Shown here piece after piece: positions 53,879 through 63,469 of a stretch of DNA of 64,000 bases; the stretch's first letter is position 1; each line of letters opens with the position of its first letter. The position numbers were made by a program, and so were the translations under genes. This DNA comes from Sphingobium nicotianae (lineage in GTDB: Bacteria > Pseudomonadota > Alphaproteobacteria > Sphingomonadales > Sphingomonadaceae): contig NZ_JAHGAW010000003.1 in assembly GCF_018603885.1 (NCBI RefSeq), positions 308,205-372,204 of the forward strand, given 5' to 3'. A model generated the notes under the pieces. That model saw only the letters and a program-made list of their open reading frames with translations, made no database searches and was not told the origin of the DNA.

Positions 53879-54871
53879 TCATATCGCCGTGACGGGGTGG
53901 GGCACATAGGCCTCCTCCAGCTCCGAAATTTCGTCGTCGCTTAACCTGATTTCGAGAGCAGCAACGGCGTCGTCGAGATGTTCTGTTTTCGATGCACCGA
54001 TAATCGGTGAGGTTATCACCGACTTGTTGAGCAACCAGGCAAGCGCGATTTGCGCACGCGGCACGCCTCGCCTGGCAGCGACCGTCGCAACGGCGGCCGC
54101 GACCTGGCGATCCGGATCAGCGGTTTTCTCGTAAAGAGTCTTGCTGACCGCGTCAGTTTCGGACCGGAACGTTGTTTCGTCCCAATCCCGCGTCAGCTTC
54201 CCACGGGCTAGCGGGCTCCAAGGCAGCACACCAATGCCCTCGGCCTCACAAAGCGGAAGCATTTCGCGCTCCTCCTCGCGATAGAGAAGGTTCACATAAT
54301 TCTGCATCGATACGAAGCGTGTCCAACCATGTTTGTCCGCGAGATGAAGCATCGTCGCGAACTCCCAGGCGTAGAGCGAGCAGGCCCCGATATATCGGAC
54401 TTTTCCGGCCTTAACTAAGTCGTGGAGCGCCTCGAGTATCTCTTCCATGGGCACTTCCCGGTCCAGCCGGTGGATCTGGTAAAGGTCCACATAGTCCATG
54501 CCCAGCCGAGTGAGGCTCTGGTCGATTTCATGCATGATCGCCTTGCGACTGAGGCCCCCACCGTTCGGACCCGGGCGCATCCGCATGTGCACCTTCGTTG
54601 CGACCACAACCTCGTCGCGCGGCACCATTTCCTTGAGCAATTTTCCGACAATTTCCTCCGACGAGCCGGCGGAATACATGTTGGCGGTGTCGAAGAAATT
54701 GATCCCGCTCTCGAGCGCCTTGCGAATGATCGGCCGGCTCTTTTCTTCGTTGAGCGTCCACTCATGGGGCCCACGGAGCGGTTCGCCGAAGGTCATGCAT
54801 CCCAGACAGAGCCGGGAGACCTGCAGACCGCTTGAGCCCAGTCTTATATATTGCATCCACCCATCCTTCAT
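53879..54871 (-). CDS. Aldo/keto reductase
   Basis: 330 residues, (beta/alpha)8 NADPH-dependent oxidoreductase. The catalytic tetrad is visible: Asp and Tyr in FFDTANMYSAGSSEEIVG, Lys in VVVATKVHMRMR and His in LYQIHRLDREVPMEEI. The C-terminal cofactor region IGASKTEHLDDAVAALEIRL is also present. It resembles the YajO/YakC-like AKR branch. ATG at 54871 or at 54856 (MQYIRLG). Converges with the TonB-MFS-SnoaL operon. Substrate unknown. Confidence 0.93.
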   Translation of the reverse strand: MKDGWMQYIRLGSSGLQVSRLCLGCMTFGEPLRGPHEWTLNEEKSRPIIRKALESGINFFDTANMYSAGSSEEIVGKLLKEMVPRDEVVVATKVHMRMRPGPNGGGLSRKAIMHEIDQSLTRLGMDYVDLYQIHRLDREVPMEEILEALHDLVKAGKVRYIGACSLYAWEFATMLHLADKHGWTRFVSMQNYVNLLYREEEREMLPLCEAEGIGVLPWSPLARGKLTRDWDETTFRSETDAVSKTLYEKTADPDRQVAAAVATVAARRGVPRAQIALAWLLNKSVITSPIIGASKTEHLDDAVAALEIRLSDDEISELEEAYVPHPVTAI

Positions 54872-54910
54872 TTGGACGCGACATGAATTCGATTGTGAAC
54901 TTGCTCCCGG

Positions 54911-55519
54911 TTAATAGGCGATGGTAAAGCGTTCCCGGCTATGCGCATGGCTTTCCAGTTCGTCTGCCATGGCGATCGCATAGTCCGCAAAACTGATCCT
55001 GCTTTCCCCCGCTTCGTCCCTGATGAGTTGATCTCCGCCGAGGCGGAACTGCCTCGTACGCGGTCCGACGATGAAGTTGAAAGCGGGTGAGAAGAAAACC
55101 CAATCAACGTCCTGCTCTTCTTTCAGCTCGTAGAAGAAATCGATGCCGGCCTGTGCGATCGGCTTCCAGCTGTCCGGCATCGCATCTGTGTCGATCAGGC
55201 GTCGGCCTTGATCATCCTTCAGGCTGGCGGCGCCGCCCGTGACCAGAAGTCGGCCCACGCCTGCCTTCTTGAGCGCGGCAAGCAAGGTGGCAGGCGGCAC
55301 GTCGAACTTAAGAGCACTGATGACCGCATCGCATCCTGCGATTTGATCCGCCAATCGCTCAACATTCGAAGCATCGCCCACGGTCGCGGTGATGCCTTCG
55401 GCGGACGGGATCTTTTCGGGATGGCGCGCGATCGCGAGCACCTCATGTCCCCTGGCCGCCAATTCTTTTGCGATCGCGGAGCCTGCCCTACCGCTCGCAC
55501 CTAACACGGCAACTTTCAT
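54911..55519 (-). CDS. NAD(P)-binding Rossmann-fold reductase/epimerase-like protein
   Basis: About 202 residues. VAVLGASGRAGSAIAKELAA is the nucleotide-binding loop (GxxGxxG variant), followed by GDASNVERLADQIAGCDAVI and LLVTGGAASLKDDQGRRLID, as in the YwnB/NmrA-like NAD(P)H-binding family. Two start codons lie together; the second (55519) has the better spacing from GGAGAG. Adjacent to an aldo/keto reductase gene in the same direction (39-bp gap). Confidence 0.85.
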   Translation of the reverse strand: MKVAVLGASGRAGSAIAKELAARGHEVLAIARHPEKIPSAEGITATVGDASNVERLADQIAGCDAVISALKFDVPPATLLAALKKAGVGRLLVTGGAASLKDDQGRRLIDTDAMPDSWKPIAQAGIDFFYELKEEQDVDWVFFSPAFNFIVGPRTRQFRLGGDQLIRDEAGESRISFADYAIAMADELESHAHSRERFTIAY

Positions 55520-55571
55520 CATTTCTCTCCCATGGCCGCCATTGTGCGGCGATTAACTCTGCGCTCGACGC

Positions 55572-56057
55572 TCACATCACCATTGTCTTGACGGGACGTT
55601 TCTTGATTTCATCGAGCTTAGCCTGGTCCTCGGCGGACCGCTTTCCGATCGCCGGGAAGGTCGGCAAGTCTGAATCGAACCGGTCCCACGCAACGGCGTC
55701 CTTGAGATAAATGACCGTCGTAGGCGTCACGACATTAGGATCATCGAGCGACCCCGCCTGCACCATGATCACGGAGCCCGGCAAGTCGCCCGACGTATAG
55801 AGACGCCCTCCGCAATTGCCGCAGAAATGCCTGGAGACGGCGCCGCCGGTGTCGCCATGGGTCAGGTAGATCTTAGGCGTGCCGCGCACTTCCAGCTGGT
55901 CGCGATGGACGCCGATAATCGTCGTATGACCCGTGCCGGTCGCCTTCTGGCAATCCTTGCAACAGCATTGGGTGCAGAAAATGGTCGGTCCATGCAGCGT
56001 GTAGCGTATGTCTCCGCAGAGGCACCCGCCCTCAACGTTTTGCCCATCCTCGACCAT
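55572..56057 (-). CDS. GFA-family zinc protein (glutathione-dependent formaldehyde-activating enzyme-like)
   Basis: 161 residues, ATG at 56057 after GGGGGAG. Zinc ligands are arranged as in the GFA/CENP-V fold: GGCLCGDIRYTL, FCTQCCCKDCQKATG, and HFCGNCGGRLYTSG, all Cys present. Family members bind glutathione or handle S-hydroxymethylglutathione; most are uncharacterised. The extension upstream to 56123 has no family match. Same direction as the neighbours at 54-55 kb. Confidence 0.9.
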   Translation of the reverse strand: MVEDGQNVEGGCLCGDIRYTLHGPTIFCTQCCCKDCQKATGTGHTTIIGVHRDQLEVRGTPKIYLTHGDTGGAVSRHFCGNCGGRLYTSGDLPGSVIMVQAGSLDDPNVVTPTTVIYLKDAVAWDRFDSDLPTFPAIGKRSAEDQAKLDEIKKRPVKTMVM

Positions 56058-56324
56058 TTCACTCCCCCTTATCCTGTATGCCGGCTTATTTCCCACATCC
56101 GTCAATATAGTGACCTCGGTCAATCTTTATGGTCGAGTTTGGGGGTCTGTCGACGCGCTTCGTTGGAGCCCTCGCGTGGCCACGGGCGCGGATTGATTGT
56201 CACCACAATCTGAACGAATGGCCGGTTTCAGGCAAGTTGACGCGCGCGTCGAAGGTCAGACATTGGGGCGGAACCTGCCGCCTTGGGGAAAGCTATTCCC
56301 TTATTGTTTATCCAGCTCGTCAGC

Positions 56325-57407
56325 TTACTGCGGAGCCGCTGCAGGTCGCGCAAAAAACAATATGACCTCCGTACCAGCTCCCGGCTTCGATTTCACGGTC
56401 AGCGTCGCGCCAGCATTTTGCCGTAGGGATTGCGCAATGGCCGCACCGAGTTTGCCGGGCTTTGGCCAAGAAACGCCGTCGGGCAGTCCAACGCCATCGT
56501 CGGCTATTGTGATGAAGCAACCGGTCTCGTCTACGAGACTGTGCATCAGGATCGTGCCTCCCTCACGTCCGACAAAGGCGTGCTTTAACGCGTTGGTCAT
56601 GAGCTCATTGACGACAAGGCCCGCAGGCATGGCTACGTTAATAGATACGGGCCAGGTATCGACCGTCAGATCCAGCCTGATTCCCTCGACGGCGTGGGCT
56701 TGCATCACCGACGAGGCAACCTTGCTGAGATAAGTGCCCAGATCGATACTCTCATTATCGCTCTGGCCTTGGCTGGTCAGACAGTCATAGAGCACAGACA
56801 AAGCGTTGATACGGCCTGCGAGGCGATCGAATCGCTTGCCGGCATCTTCCTCTGTCACGTTGCGTGCTTCCATCCGGATGAGCGCGGTGATCATCTGCAG
56901 ATTATTCTTTACCCGGTGCTGCAGCTCGAGAAGCAGCCCATCCTTGTCGCGCAAGCTTTTCTCGAGCTCGCTCTGATCCTTCCGGACGTGTCCGACTTCC
57001 GCCAATGCCACTAGCCGAAAGGTCTCGGCACCGTCGTCATCCTGTATCGTGTTTGACCACGCATCGACCTCAAACCGACGGTCTGCCAACACGATCGAAA
57101 ACCGACCCACATACTCCTCGCCGAGCTCGACGGCGTGGCTCAGCTTCTCATCGTCATTTTGAGCCGACGCCATCCCGGGCAACGCATTCCAGCCACCGCC
57201 CTCCATGTCGCGCACCGACCGGCCTGTCAGGCGCTCAAATTCAAGATTTGCATAGACAATGGCCTCCGAGGGCAGCAGCTCCGACACGGCGATCGCGACC
57301 GGGACGTGATCGAGGAACTGCTTGAACCGATCGCTTTCAAGAGCGTTGGCAAGGTTTGGCGTGTCGAGCAATTTTTCGACGCGGTCAGCCTCGGTTGGTT
57401 CATCCAT
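56325..57407 (-). CDS. PAS-HisKA_2 sensor histidine kinase
   Basis: 360 residues, soluble (no membrane segment). A PAS domain (about 25-140, LDHVPVAIAVSELLPSEAIV, then YANLEFERLTGRSVRDMEGG) is followed by a HisKA_2 phosphoacceptor with LLLELQHRVKNNLQMITALI and a HATPase with VNELMTNALKHAFVGREGG and ITIADDGVGLPDG. Kinases of this type act in alphaproteobacterial general stress or light responses, with separate response regulators. No response regulator gene is adjacent. ATG at 57407 follows AGGTG. Confidence 0.9.
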   Translation of the reverse strand: MDEPTEADRVEKLLDTPNLANALESDRFKQFLDHVPVAIAVSELLPSEAIVYANLEFERLTGRSVRDMEGGGWNALPGMASAQNDDEKLSHAVELGEEYVGRFSIVLADRRFEVDAWSNTIQDDDGAETFRLVALAEVGHVRKDQSELEKSLRDKDGLLLELQHRVKNNLQMITALIRMEARNVTEEDAGKRFDRLAGRINALSVLYDCLTSQGQSDNESIDLGTYLSKVASSVMQAHAVEGIRLDLTVDTWPVSINVAMPAGLVVNELMTNALKHAFVGREGGTILMHSLVDETGCFITIADDGVGLPDGVSWPKPGKLGAAIAQSLRQNAGATLTVKSKPGAGTEVILFFARPAAAPQ

Positions 57408-58322
57408 ATCGCACCTGAAATTGTCTCCGATCTGTGTCGACCAGCAATCCCCGCCTATGTTTGCGGAGGTCACACCAACCGAGTCCTGTTCGTAAATAAG
57501 AGATGGGTTCGCCGGCCCGAGTCTCCGGGGTCAAACGGAGGCAAGCGCGCACCGAACGATGGCAGGTTTTGAGGAAAAGCCAAGTCTCGGCGACGACTTA
57601 TATTCGCCTGCACACGATTCATATGTGTCGCAAGAGCAACATTTTTGCAAAACTCCCACACTCCCACAGTTCCAAGAGCGCGAGGCTGATAGCCGCAGGA
57701 GTTGTGACGGCTTTGGCAGCCCACACTACCGGTCCGCATCGACACGGTCGTACCCCGCTCAATTCGTTCGGCGGCTCCTCGAACCCGTCAGACCGTTCTC
57801 TGTTCAAGGGGGGCTGCCCACCTTCCAGCCAGCCAGTCAGGTCCTTCAGGGCCGACGTAAGGGTCGGCCGATGGGCCGGATCTTTCCTCGCATCTGCCAG
57901 GCTAACAGCGCGCAAATGATGCTGCCTCTGTCGTGCGGGCGCTCCCGTGCAGAATCTGTCCCACACTGCATCCTTCCACCCTTGCATGAAGACCGCACCA
58001 TCAAATGCCGGGACCAAACACTTTCGCTAGTACTGCGCCCCTCCGGCTCCAATATGCTTTAAAGCCTAGATACGGCATGCGGTTGAGCAGGGAGGAAGGT
58101 GGTCACGGTTGAGACACCTTCAATTGGTGACAGCGCGGCGGTTGCGCTACGTACCTCCGTGACCAGTTCTGGAGCGCCTTCGGACTCGCTGCCGGTCGAT
58201 CCGGTCCCCAGATCAACCTCAAAGGCACCTGGGGATATCCACTCCGCATTTATCATCTGACTTTAGGCCAGAAGAGTGTGACCAGTTCGTCAAAAATGCG
58301 TCATGGCGCGTCGCAACATAAG
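57408..58322. other. 915-bp region without a recognisable gene
   Basis: Several 65-170-codon frames exist on both strands but none has a family resemblance, good start site or consistent codon use. A phrase GTGACCAGTTC occurs twice (near 58160-58171 and 58277-58288). The region may be a decayed insertion, or simply promoter for the kinase; I cannot decide. Confidence 0.4.
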
Positions 58323-59306
58323 CTAATCGGGCGCCGAGCCCGTCTCTGGGTTGAACTTTGGATTAGCGAAGTCGAGAGGCGAAGGCTCGACCTGGGCAGG
58401 CGGCAGGACGCTTTCCGCCCAGGCGCGGCAGAGCATGTCGCGCAGCATGGTCGCACCGGCGGCAGTGCGTTCGTAGACCATCTCGCGCACGTCCTTGTCG
58501 GCAAAGTTGGCGAAGCCGTCGCGCTTCTCCAGAGCGAAGACCGCGCCCACCTTGTCGCCAGAATGGTCGAGATAGGCAAGCACCGCGTCGAACATGTCGC
58601 CTTCCGTGCGGCTGGGCTTGCCGATGCGCGGCGCGATGTCGGCGACGGTCAGCTTCATGCCATCCACGAACTGGCTTTCGAAGCGACCATGAACGCTGCG
58701 GTCGGTGGTGTAGCCCTGCGGATTGGGGCCGCGCCAGCCGTCACTACTGACCGAATCGTGCATAGGATTGGCGCCGTCGCCAATATAGTGGCCGAGGCGG
58801 ATCACGTCGAAGGCACAGTTCTGCTCGGCAACCGAGGCATTCTCGCCCGTTGCATCGGCGGCGCGAACCCGGCGCATGCAGACAACGATGCGGTCATAGG
58901 CTTCGATCGCGGCATAAGGGAGCGTCCCGGTCCAGCGCACGTTGGTCCGGGCAGCGGTCTCCGGGTCGCTATCCTTGATCTTCTCATACTGCTTGTAGAG
59001 CGCGATCACGAACTCGTACCGCGAGCGCGGGATAGGCTTCAGGAACGTGAACTGCTCGCGGAACCAGCCGTGGTTGGGGTCTTCCTCGATCTTCGAGAAA
59101 TTCTCCGAATTTCCGCGCCAGCTGTCCGGTAGCAATGAGGACGCAGCGATATAATCCTCATATTTGCGCAGGAACACCGGACCATCCTCGGGAATGGCTT
59201 CGAGCGCGGCGCGATCGATAACGGTGTGCGCGGTACCGCCCCAGGCCTTCGCGACGCCCGGCATCAGGGACAGCGCGGCAATGGTAGCGAGGAAGAGTGG
59301 GCGCAT
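58323..59306 (-). CDS. Exported S1/P1-type nuclease / zinc-dependent phospholipase C-like protein
   Basis: 327 residues. The signal peptide ends AKA just before Trp22, so the mature protein begins WGGTAHTVIDRAALEAIP; a free N-terminal Trp and the nearby His coordinate zinc in S1/P1 and phospholipase C-like enzymes. Another ligand set is RLGHYIGDGANPMHDSVSSD. These are periplasmic or secreted zinc hydrolases of nucleic acids or phospholipids. It is the last gene of the receptor-YdcF-nuclease operon (14-bp gap). Confidence 0.88.
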   Translation of the reverse strand: MRPLFLATIAALSLMPGVAKAWGGTAHTVIDRAALEAIPEDGPVFLRKYEDYIAASSLLPDSWRGNSENFSKIEEDPNHGWFREQFTFLKPIPRSRYEFVIALYKQYEKIKDSDPETAARTNVRWTGTLPYAAIEAYDRIVVCMRRVRAADATGENASVAEQNCAFDVIRLGHYIGDGANPMHDSVSSDGWRGPNPQGYTTDRSVHGRFESQFVDGMKLTVADIAPRIGKPSRTEGDMFDAVLAYLDHSGDKVGAVFALEKRDGFANFADKDVREMVYERTAAGATMLRDMLCRAWAESVLPPAQVEPSPLDFANPKFNPETGSAPD

Positions 59307-59320
59307 TTGGTCTCTCCGGA

Positions 59321-60481
59321 TCAGGGATCGAGGGGATCGCGCGGGTCGACCCGTGCGGATCGAGGCGAAGGGCGAAACACCAGTTCCGTGGGCGAAATCC
59401 GACGACCGACTGCCCCCGGTTGATAGCCCAGTTCGCGCGCGTTCCGGGCCACGAAATCGGGGCTTGCGATCGCAGCGCTCTGGTCGGGATTGCAGACGAT
59501 CAGCGCGTCCATCTCCAAGGGCGCACCCATTGCCACGAGCAGGCGCGTGGCATTGCGCAAATTGGTGGTGGTGTGGCGCGCATAAGGCTCGACGACGATC
59601 GCATCGGCGGGCACGCCATACCGCTCGATGAGAGCGCGGCGCATCTCCTCGGCCTCGGTGAAGCGAGTTGCGCGCGGGTGGGCGCGGCCACCCGTGACGA
59701 TGAGGAAAGGCACATCGCCCGCCGCGAAACGCTGTGCCGCGAGACGAAGATGATATTTGCCGAACGGGCTGAGCGACATCCCCTCAACCTCCGGGCCAAC
59801 GCCGGTGATGATCATCGCGCTGTAGCGGAAGCGTTTCCAGTCGAGGCTCCTTGCGCGCTTCATCGCCGGGGCGTTGAAGCCACCGGCGAGCGGCTCATAG
59901 CCGATCGCATCGGTGCGCTCGCTCCCGTGGAGCAGGGCGAGCGCGAACTCCACGCTGGGATCGAGCGCCTGCACCGAGCCGGCACGGCCGGTCTGCGACA
60001 GCCACGCCGCAGCCTGGAGGCGCGAGCGGGTTTCCTGCGGGTCGATGGTCCCGGCGCCGTCGATCTGCGGATAAGGCGGCACCTGGCCGAGGCCGTAGGT
60101 CCGCAGGATGGCGTTGACGCCCGCAATCTCTCGCCTCGCCTGGGCGGCGGGGCCATCGTCCGCGCCCTTGCCCGGAATGGCCGCGGCGAGGATTTGCGTC
60201 TCACCGTCGGTCCACACCATCGCCTGCGCCGCGCAGCCGAGGTCAGCGCCGCAAGCCGCGCGCCGGTCCGACCGAGCGCGCAGCATGGAAGCAATCTCGG
60301 GGTCTCCCCGCAGCGCGTTAAGCGCGGCGGGATTGCCGCCCAGCGCGTCGAGTAGCGGGAACAGCCGCTGCGACAGGCCCTCCGTAAACGTGTCCCGGAT
60401 GGTCTGCGCATGAACACAGACCGTCGTGAGGCAGAGCGCCGCCGCGATCAGCGGCCCCGTCCGCATGGAGGCCTTGCGCAT
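59321..60481 (-). CDS. Exported YdcF/DUF218-domain protein with a long N-terminal region
   Basis: 386 residues. A signal peptide (GPLIAAALCLTTVCVHAQ) and a helical N-terminal region of about 170 residues without known family precede a DUF218/YdcF alpha/beta domain: YSAMIITGVGPEVEGMSLSP, PFLIVTGGRAHPRATRFTEA and PYARHTTTNLRNATRLLVAM. YdcF domains bind nucleotide-like cofactors (SAM in one E. coli structure); the function is unclear. The ATG at 60481 overlaps the receptor's stop (TGATG), so translation is coupled. An in-frame GTG at 60487 is possible. Confidence 0.85.
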   Translation of the reverse strand: MRKASMRTGPLIAAALCLTTVCVHAQTIRDTFTEGLSQRLFPLLDALGGNPAALNALRGDPEIASMLRARSDRRAACGADLGCAAQAMVWTDGETQILAAAIPGKGADDGPAAQARREIAGVNAILRTYGLGQVPPYPQIDGAGTIDPQETRSRLQAAAWLSQTGRAGSVQALDPSVEFALALLHGSERTDAIGYEPLAGGFNAPAMKRARSLDWKRFRYSAMIITGVGPEVEGMSLSPFGKYHLRLAAQRFAAGDVPFLIVTGGRAHPRATRFTEAEEMRRALIERYGVPADAIVVEPYARHTTTNLRNATRLLVAMGAPLEMDALIVCNPDQSAAIASPDFVARNARELGYQPGAVGRRISPTELVFRPSPRSARVDPRDPLDP

Positions 60482-62955
60482 CACCACGATTTGCCGATGA
60501 CAAGGCGGAAATTGCGGCCGAAGATCGGGCGCCCGTAGATCGCCTCGGCGCTACCTTGGCCGCTCAGCGAGTCGGTGCGGGTGTTGCCTTCAGTCAGCCC
60601 ATGCGCGTTGAACAGATTGTCGCCGACGACCTGCAGCTGCCACGTGCCATGCTTGACCGTGACGCCCGCACCAATCGTGCCATAAGCCGGCAGCGCGGTG
60701 TTGTTGTAGAGATCGACGTATCGCTTGCCCATGTAAGTGTAGCGGCCATAGATCGAGACGTCGGTATCACGGGTGGAGAAGTCGAAGCTCGGACGAATGT
60801 TGCCGTAAATCTTGGGCTGGCGAACGATCTGGTTGCCCTCTGCCTGCTCAGGATCGGCACCGGTAGCGCTTTGGAAGTTCTTGTATTTCGGGTCGCTAAC
60901 CGTCAGCGCGCCATTCAGCGTGAACCAGGGGGTCACGCTCCAGGCGCCGTCGAACTCGACGCCCTTGACCTGCGCTTCGCCGATGAAGGGGACATTGACG
61001 TCGTTACGGCCCGTGGTCGGATCGAAGGCCAGGAACGAGGCATTGAGCGGATCGAAATTGGTGTAAAAGCCCGTGACGTAGAGATACGAACGCCCCATCG
61101 ACAGCTTCAGACCCGCCTCGAACTGATCGGCCACGGTAGTGATGATTGTCGGATTGATGCTCATCACGGTCTGCACGTTGGGCGGCGTCTCGAGGTGCGA
61201 GGCGCGGCCGTAGATGCCGACATGGGCGGAGAAGTCGTAGTTCGCGCCGACGGTCCAGTTGGTGGCATTCGGCTTGAGCTTCTGGTTCCGGATCACGCCG
61301 GTGAAGGCGCGAGTGGTGTCGTCGGCCAGCGTGGTGGCATCGCCCAAGTTCGCTTGCTCGGTCAGCGCGGCCCAGCCCTCGTAGCTGTAGCGCTCGTGGC
61401 GGATCCCGCCGTCGAGACGCAGGCCGGGCGCGATCTCCCATGTATCGTTGGCGTAGAGTGCGAACATCTTGGCATCGCTATCCCCCTGATTAAGCGTTGC
61501 GGCATAATTGAGCACGCCCTTGTCGGTTACGCGGCCCACCACCTGCCCGGCGGCGTTATAACCCACAAGATCCAGCGTGCGGGGCTCTCCAGCCACTTCG
61601 ATCAGATAGTTCTGATAAAGGGTGCGGCTGTCCTCACCATAGAGGCTGCCGTAGACGCCCAACTTGATGTCATGAGTGCCGATGCCCGTGTCGAACTTCC
61701 GCGCCACGGATAGATTCGCCTGACCCGAGTAGAATTTCGAGTGAATGTCGCGATACTGGCCCTGCATCACCAGGCCGGAGGCTGCATAGGGATCATAGAC
61801 CGTCGTCGTCCCCGACAGCACGTAGCCGAAGCGGACCGCGCCGAAAGGCGCCCCGCCCGCGCGGTTGAGATAGCCGTTGGCAAAGGCGTTGCCGTCGACG
61901 GGATTGGTCGTCGAATAGAAGGCCGTGAAGTCGTTCTTGCCCTGCGTGTATCCGGCGGCGGCGGTCACCAGCCAGCCGTCGAAGTCGCCTTCGTAATGCG
62001 CGCCGAAGTTCACTATCTGCAGGTGGCGGCCATCTGACAGGTCGGAGTTGCCACTCTGGATGACGCCGTTGCCGTCCCGATATTTGAGGTTCACGTTCCG
62101 GAAGGCCGGAGAGTTCATCGTGCCGGAGAAATAGTCGATATACTGGTCCAGCGATTTGCGGGGATCACGCGGGTCGGCGGTCGGGATCGGCAGGTAGAAG
62201 ACGTTGTGATCGTTGACGTAGTTGAAGTTCAGCTTGATGAACCCGTTGTCCGTCACGTGCTTGATGTTCGCGCGGATCTGGCCGCCCTTGTCGTTGGGGA
62301 AGCCGTTGTCGCGATAGCCGTCGTGGTAGCGCAGGAAACCGCCCACGGCATAATAGGTGTCCGTCGCCAGCTTGCCTGCCTGATAGGCGTCGAGGCGATA
62401 CAGGCCGGTGTCGCCCAGTGTGACCTGCGCCTTGCCGCGCGCTTCCTCACGGCCGGTCACGGTGATCGCATTAATGATCGCGCCCGAGTAGCTGGCGTAG
62501 ACCGGGGCCGGACCGCCGCGCACGACTTCGACATGGTCTGTCATCAGATCCTGCTTGAGGATCGCGTCGCCACGGAAGAAAACACCGTCGTTTTCGTGGA
62601 ACAGCGGCAGGCCGTCCTGCTGAAAGCTTACGAAGCCGCCGTCGTTGGGCAGGCCACGGATGCGATAGATGTTCTGCACTTCACCGCCTGTAATCTCGGT
62701 CTGGAAGCCGGGGAGCTGGCCGATAAGATCGGCAAAGTTCACCGGCGAGATCTTCTCGACGTCTTCCTGGGAGATCGTATTGACCGCATAGGACACATCG
62801 AAACGGCGCTCGGCGCGGGTCGATCCAGTAACGATAATTTCGTCTCCGATCGCCTCGTTCGCAGCAGCGGGCCGATCTTCTTCCGCGTAAGCGGGCGCAA
62901 AGGGGGTGGTCAGCGCGGCAAAGGCCACGCCGGCGGCGAGAACAGTCTTGAGCAT
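60481..62955 (-). CDS. TonB-dependent outer-membrane receptor (operon with YdcF and zinc hydrolase)
   Basis: 824 residues. Signal peptide ending APAYAEE, TonB box GDEIIVTGSTRAERRFDVSY, plug with RIRGLPNDGGFVSFQQDGLP and VRGGPAPVYASYSGAIINAI, and a barrel closing with YGRPIFGRNFRLVIGKSW. Different from the receptors at 40-51 kb. AAGGGG precedes ATG at 62955. Because a nuclease/phospholipase-like enzyme and a YdcF protein are encoded on the same transcript, a phosphate-containing ligand is plausible but unproven. Confidence 0.93.
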   Translation of the reverse strand: MLKTVLAAGVAFAALTTPFAPAYAEEDRPAAANEAIGDEIIVTGSTRAERRFDVSYAVNTISQEDVEKISPVNFADLIGQLPGFQTEITGGEVQNIYRIRGLPNDGGFVSFQQDGLPLFHENDGVFFRGDAILKQDLMTDHVEVVRGGPAPVYASYSGAIINAITVTGREEARGKAQVTLGDTGLYRLDAYQAGKLATDTYYAVGGFLRYHDGYRDNGFPNDKGGQIRANIKHVTDNGFIKLNFNYVNDHNVFYLPIPTADPRDPRKSLDQYIDYFSGTMNSPAFRNVNLKYRDGNGVIQSGNSDLSDGRHLQIVNFGAHYEGDFDGWLVTAAAGYTQGKNDFTAFYSTTNPVDGNAFANGYLNRAGGAPFGAVRFGYVLSGTTTVYDPYAASGLVMQGQYRDIHSKFYSGQANLSVARKFDTGIGTHDIKLGVYGSLYGEDSRTLYQNYLIEVAGEPRTLDLVGYNAAGQVVGRVTDKGVLNYAATLNQGDSDAKMFALYANDTWEIAPGLRLDGGIRHERYSYEGWAALTEQANLGDATTLADDTTRAFTGVIRNQKLKPNATNWTVGANYDFSAHVGIYGRASHLETPPNVQTVMSINPTIITTVADQFEAGLKLSMGRSYLYVTGFYTNFDPLNASFLAFDPTTGRNDVNVPFIGEAQVKGVEFDGAWSVTPWFTLNGALTVSDPKYKNFQSATGADPEQAEGNQIVRQPKIYGNIRPSFDFSTRDTDVSIYGRYTYMGKRYVDLYNNTALPAYGTIGAGVTVKHGTWQLQVVGDNLFNAHGLTEGNTRTDSLSGQGSAEAIYGRPIFGRNFRLVIGKSW

Positions 62956-63469
62956 GAAGACCCCTTATTCTTAGCACCTCCAACGAGGCGACGGGCGGCC
63001 CTCTGGACCCGTACTATGACGCTTTTATGTAGACCTTTGAAAAGCAATAAAATGGATCACCTGATGGCCACTGGGCTTTCCGTCACCATCAAACGGATGC
63101 TCCCGTGGATTCCCGGAGCGGAAGATCCATCGATTGATGAGCCCGCTACGCCGTCTGGCGCTGGCAATGACGTCACCCGATTTCTGCGATTCCTCGCCCA
63201 TTCCCGCGCAATGGAGCGCCGCCCCGCGGTGCAACGCGCCCTAGCGCGGGAGAACGCGGTACAGGCCGCCCTCGAGCCAGAAGGAAGCGCATTCATCCCG
63301 TCCAAAATAGGCTGCATATGCCTCCTTAAGGCCTGGCGACCGCGCCGTCGTTCGTCCATGAATATAGGTCGGCTTTCCAAGGGCTATGTCGATGCGGTCA
63401 AGGTCCGCTTTGTTGGCGGTAAGTGACGTGACGTTGGTATGTACCGAGGCGAATTTGGGCAGAGTCCAG
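62956..63469. other. 514-bp region upstream of the TonB-YdcF-nuclease operon
   Basis: Must contain the operon promoter (AT-rich around 63020-63055). A minus-strand frame at 63241-63495 (84 codons, TTG start, ending LEGGLYRVLPR) has no recognised family and overlaps the neighbouring remnant; I do not call it a gene. No clear Pho-box, iron box or hairpin found. Confidence 0.35.

Noticed and set aside
53706..53909. Small plus-strand frame between the SnoaL-like gene and the aldo/keto reductase
   Set aside because: No ribosome-binding site, no family resemblance, overlaps the end of a real gene.
57619..58017. Minus-strand frame in the 57.4-58.3 kb gap
   Set aside because: No homology recognised, several competing frames of equal length, poor start.
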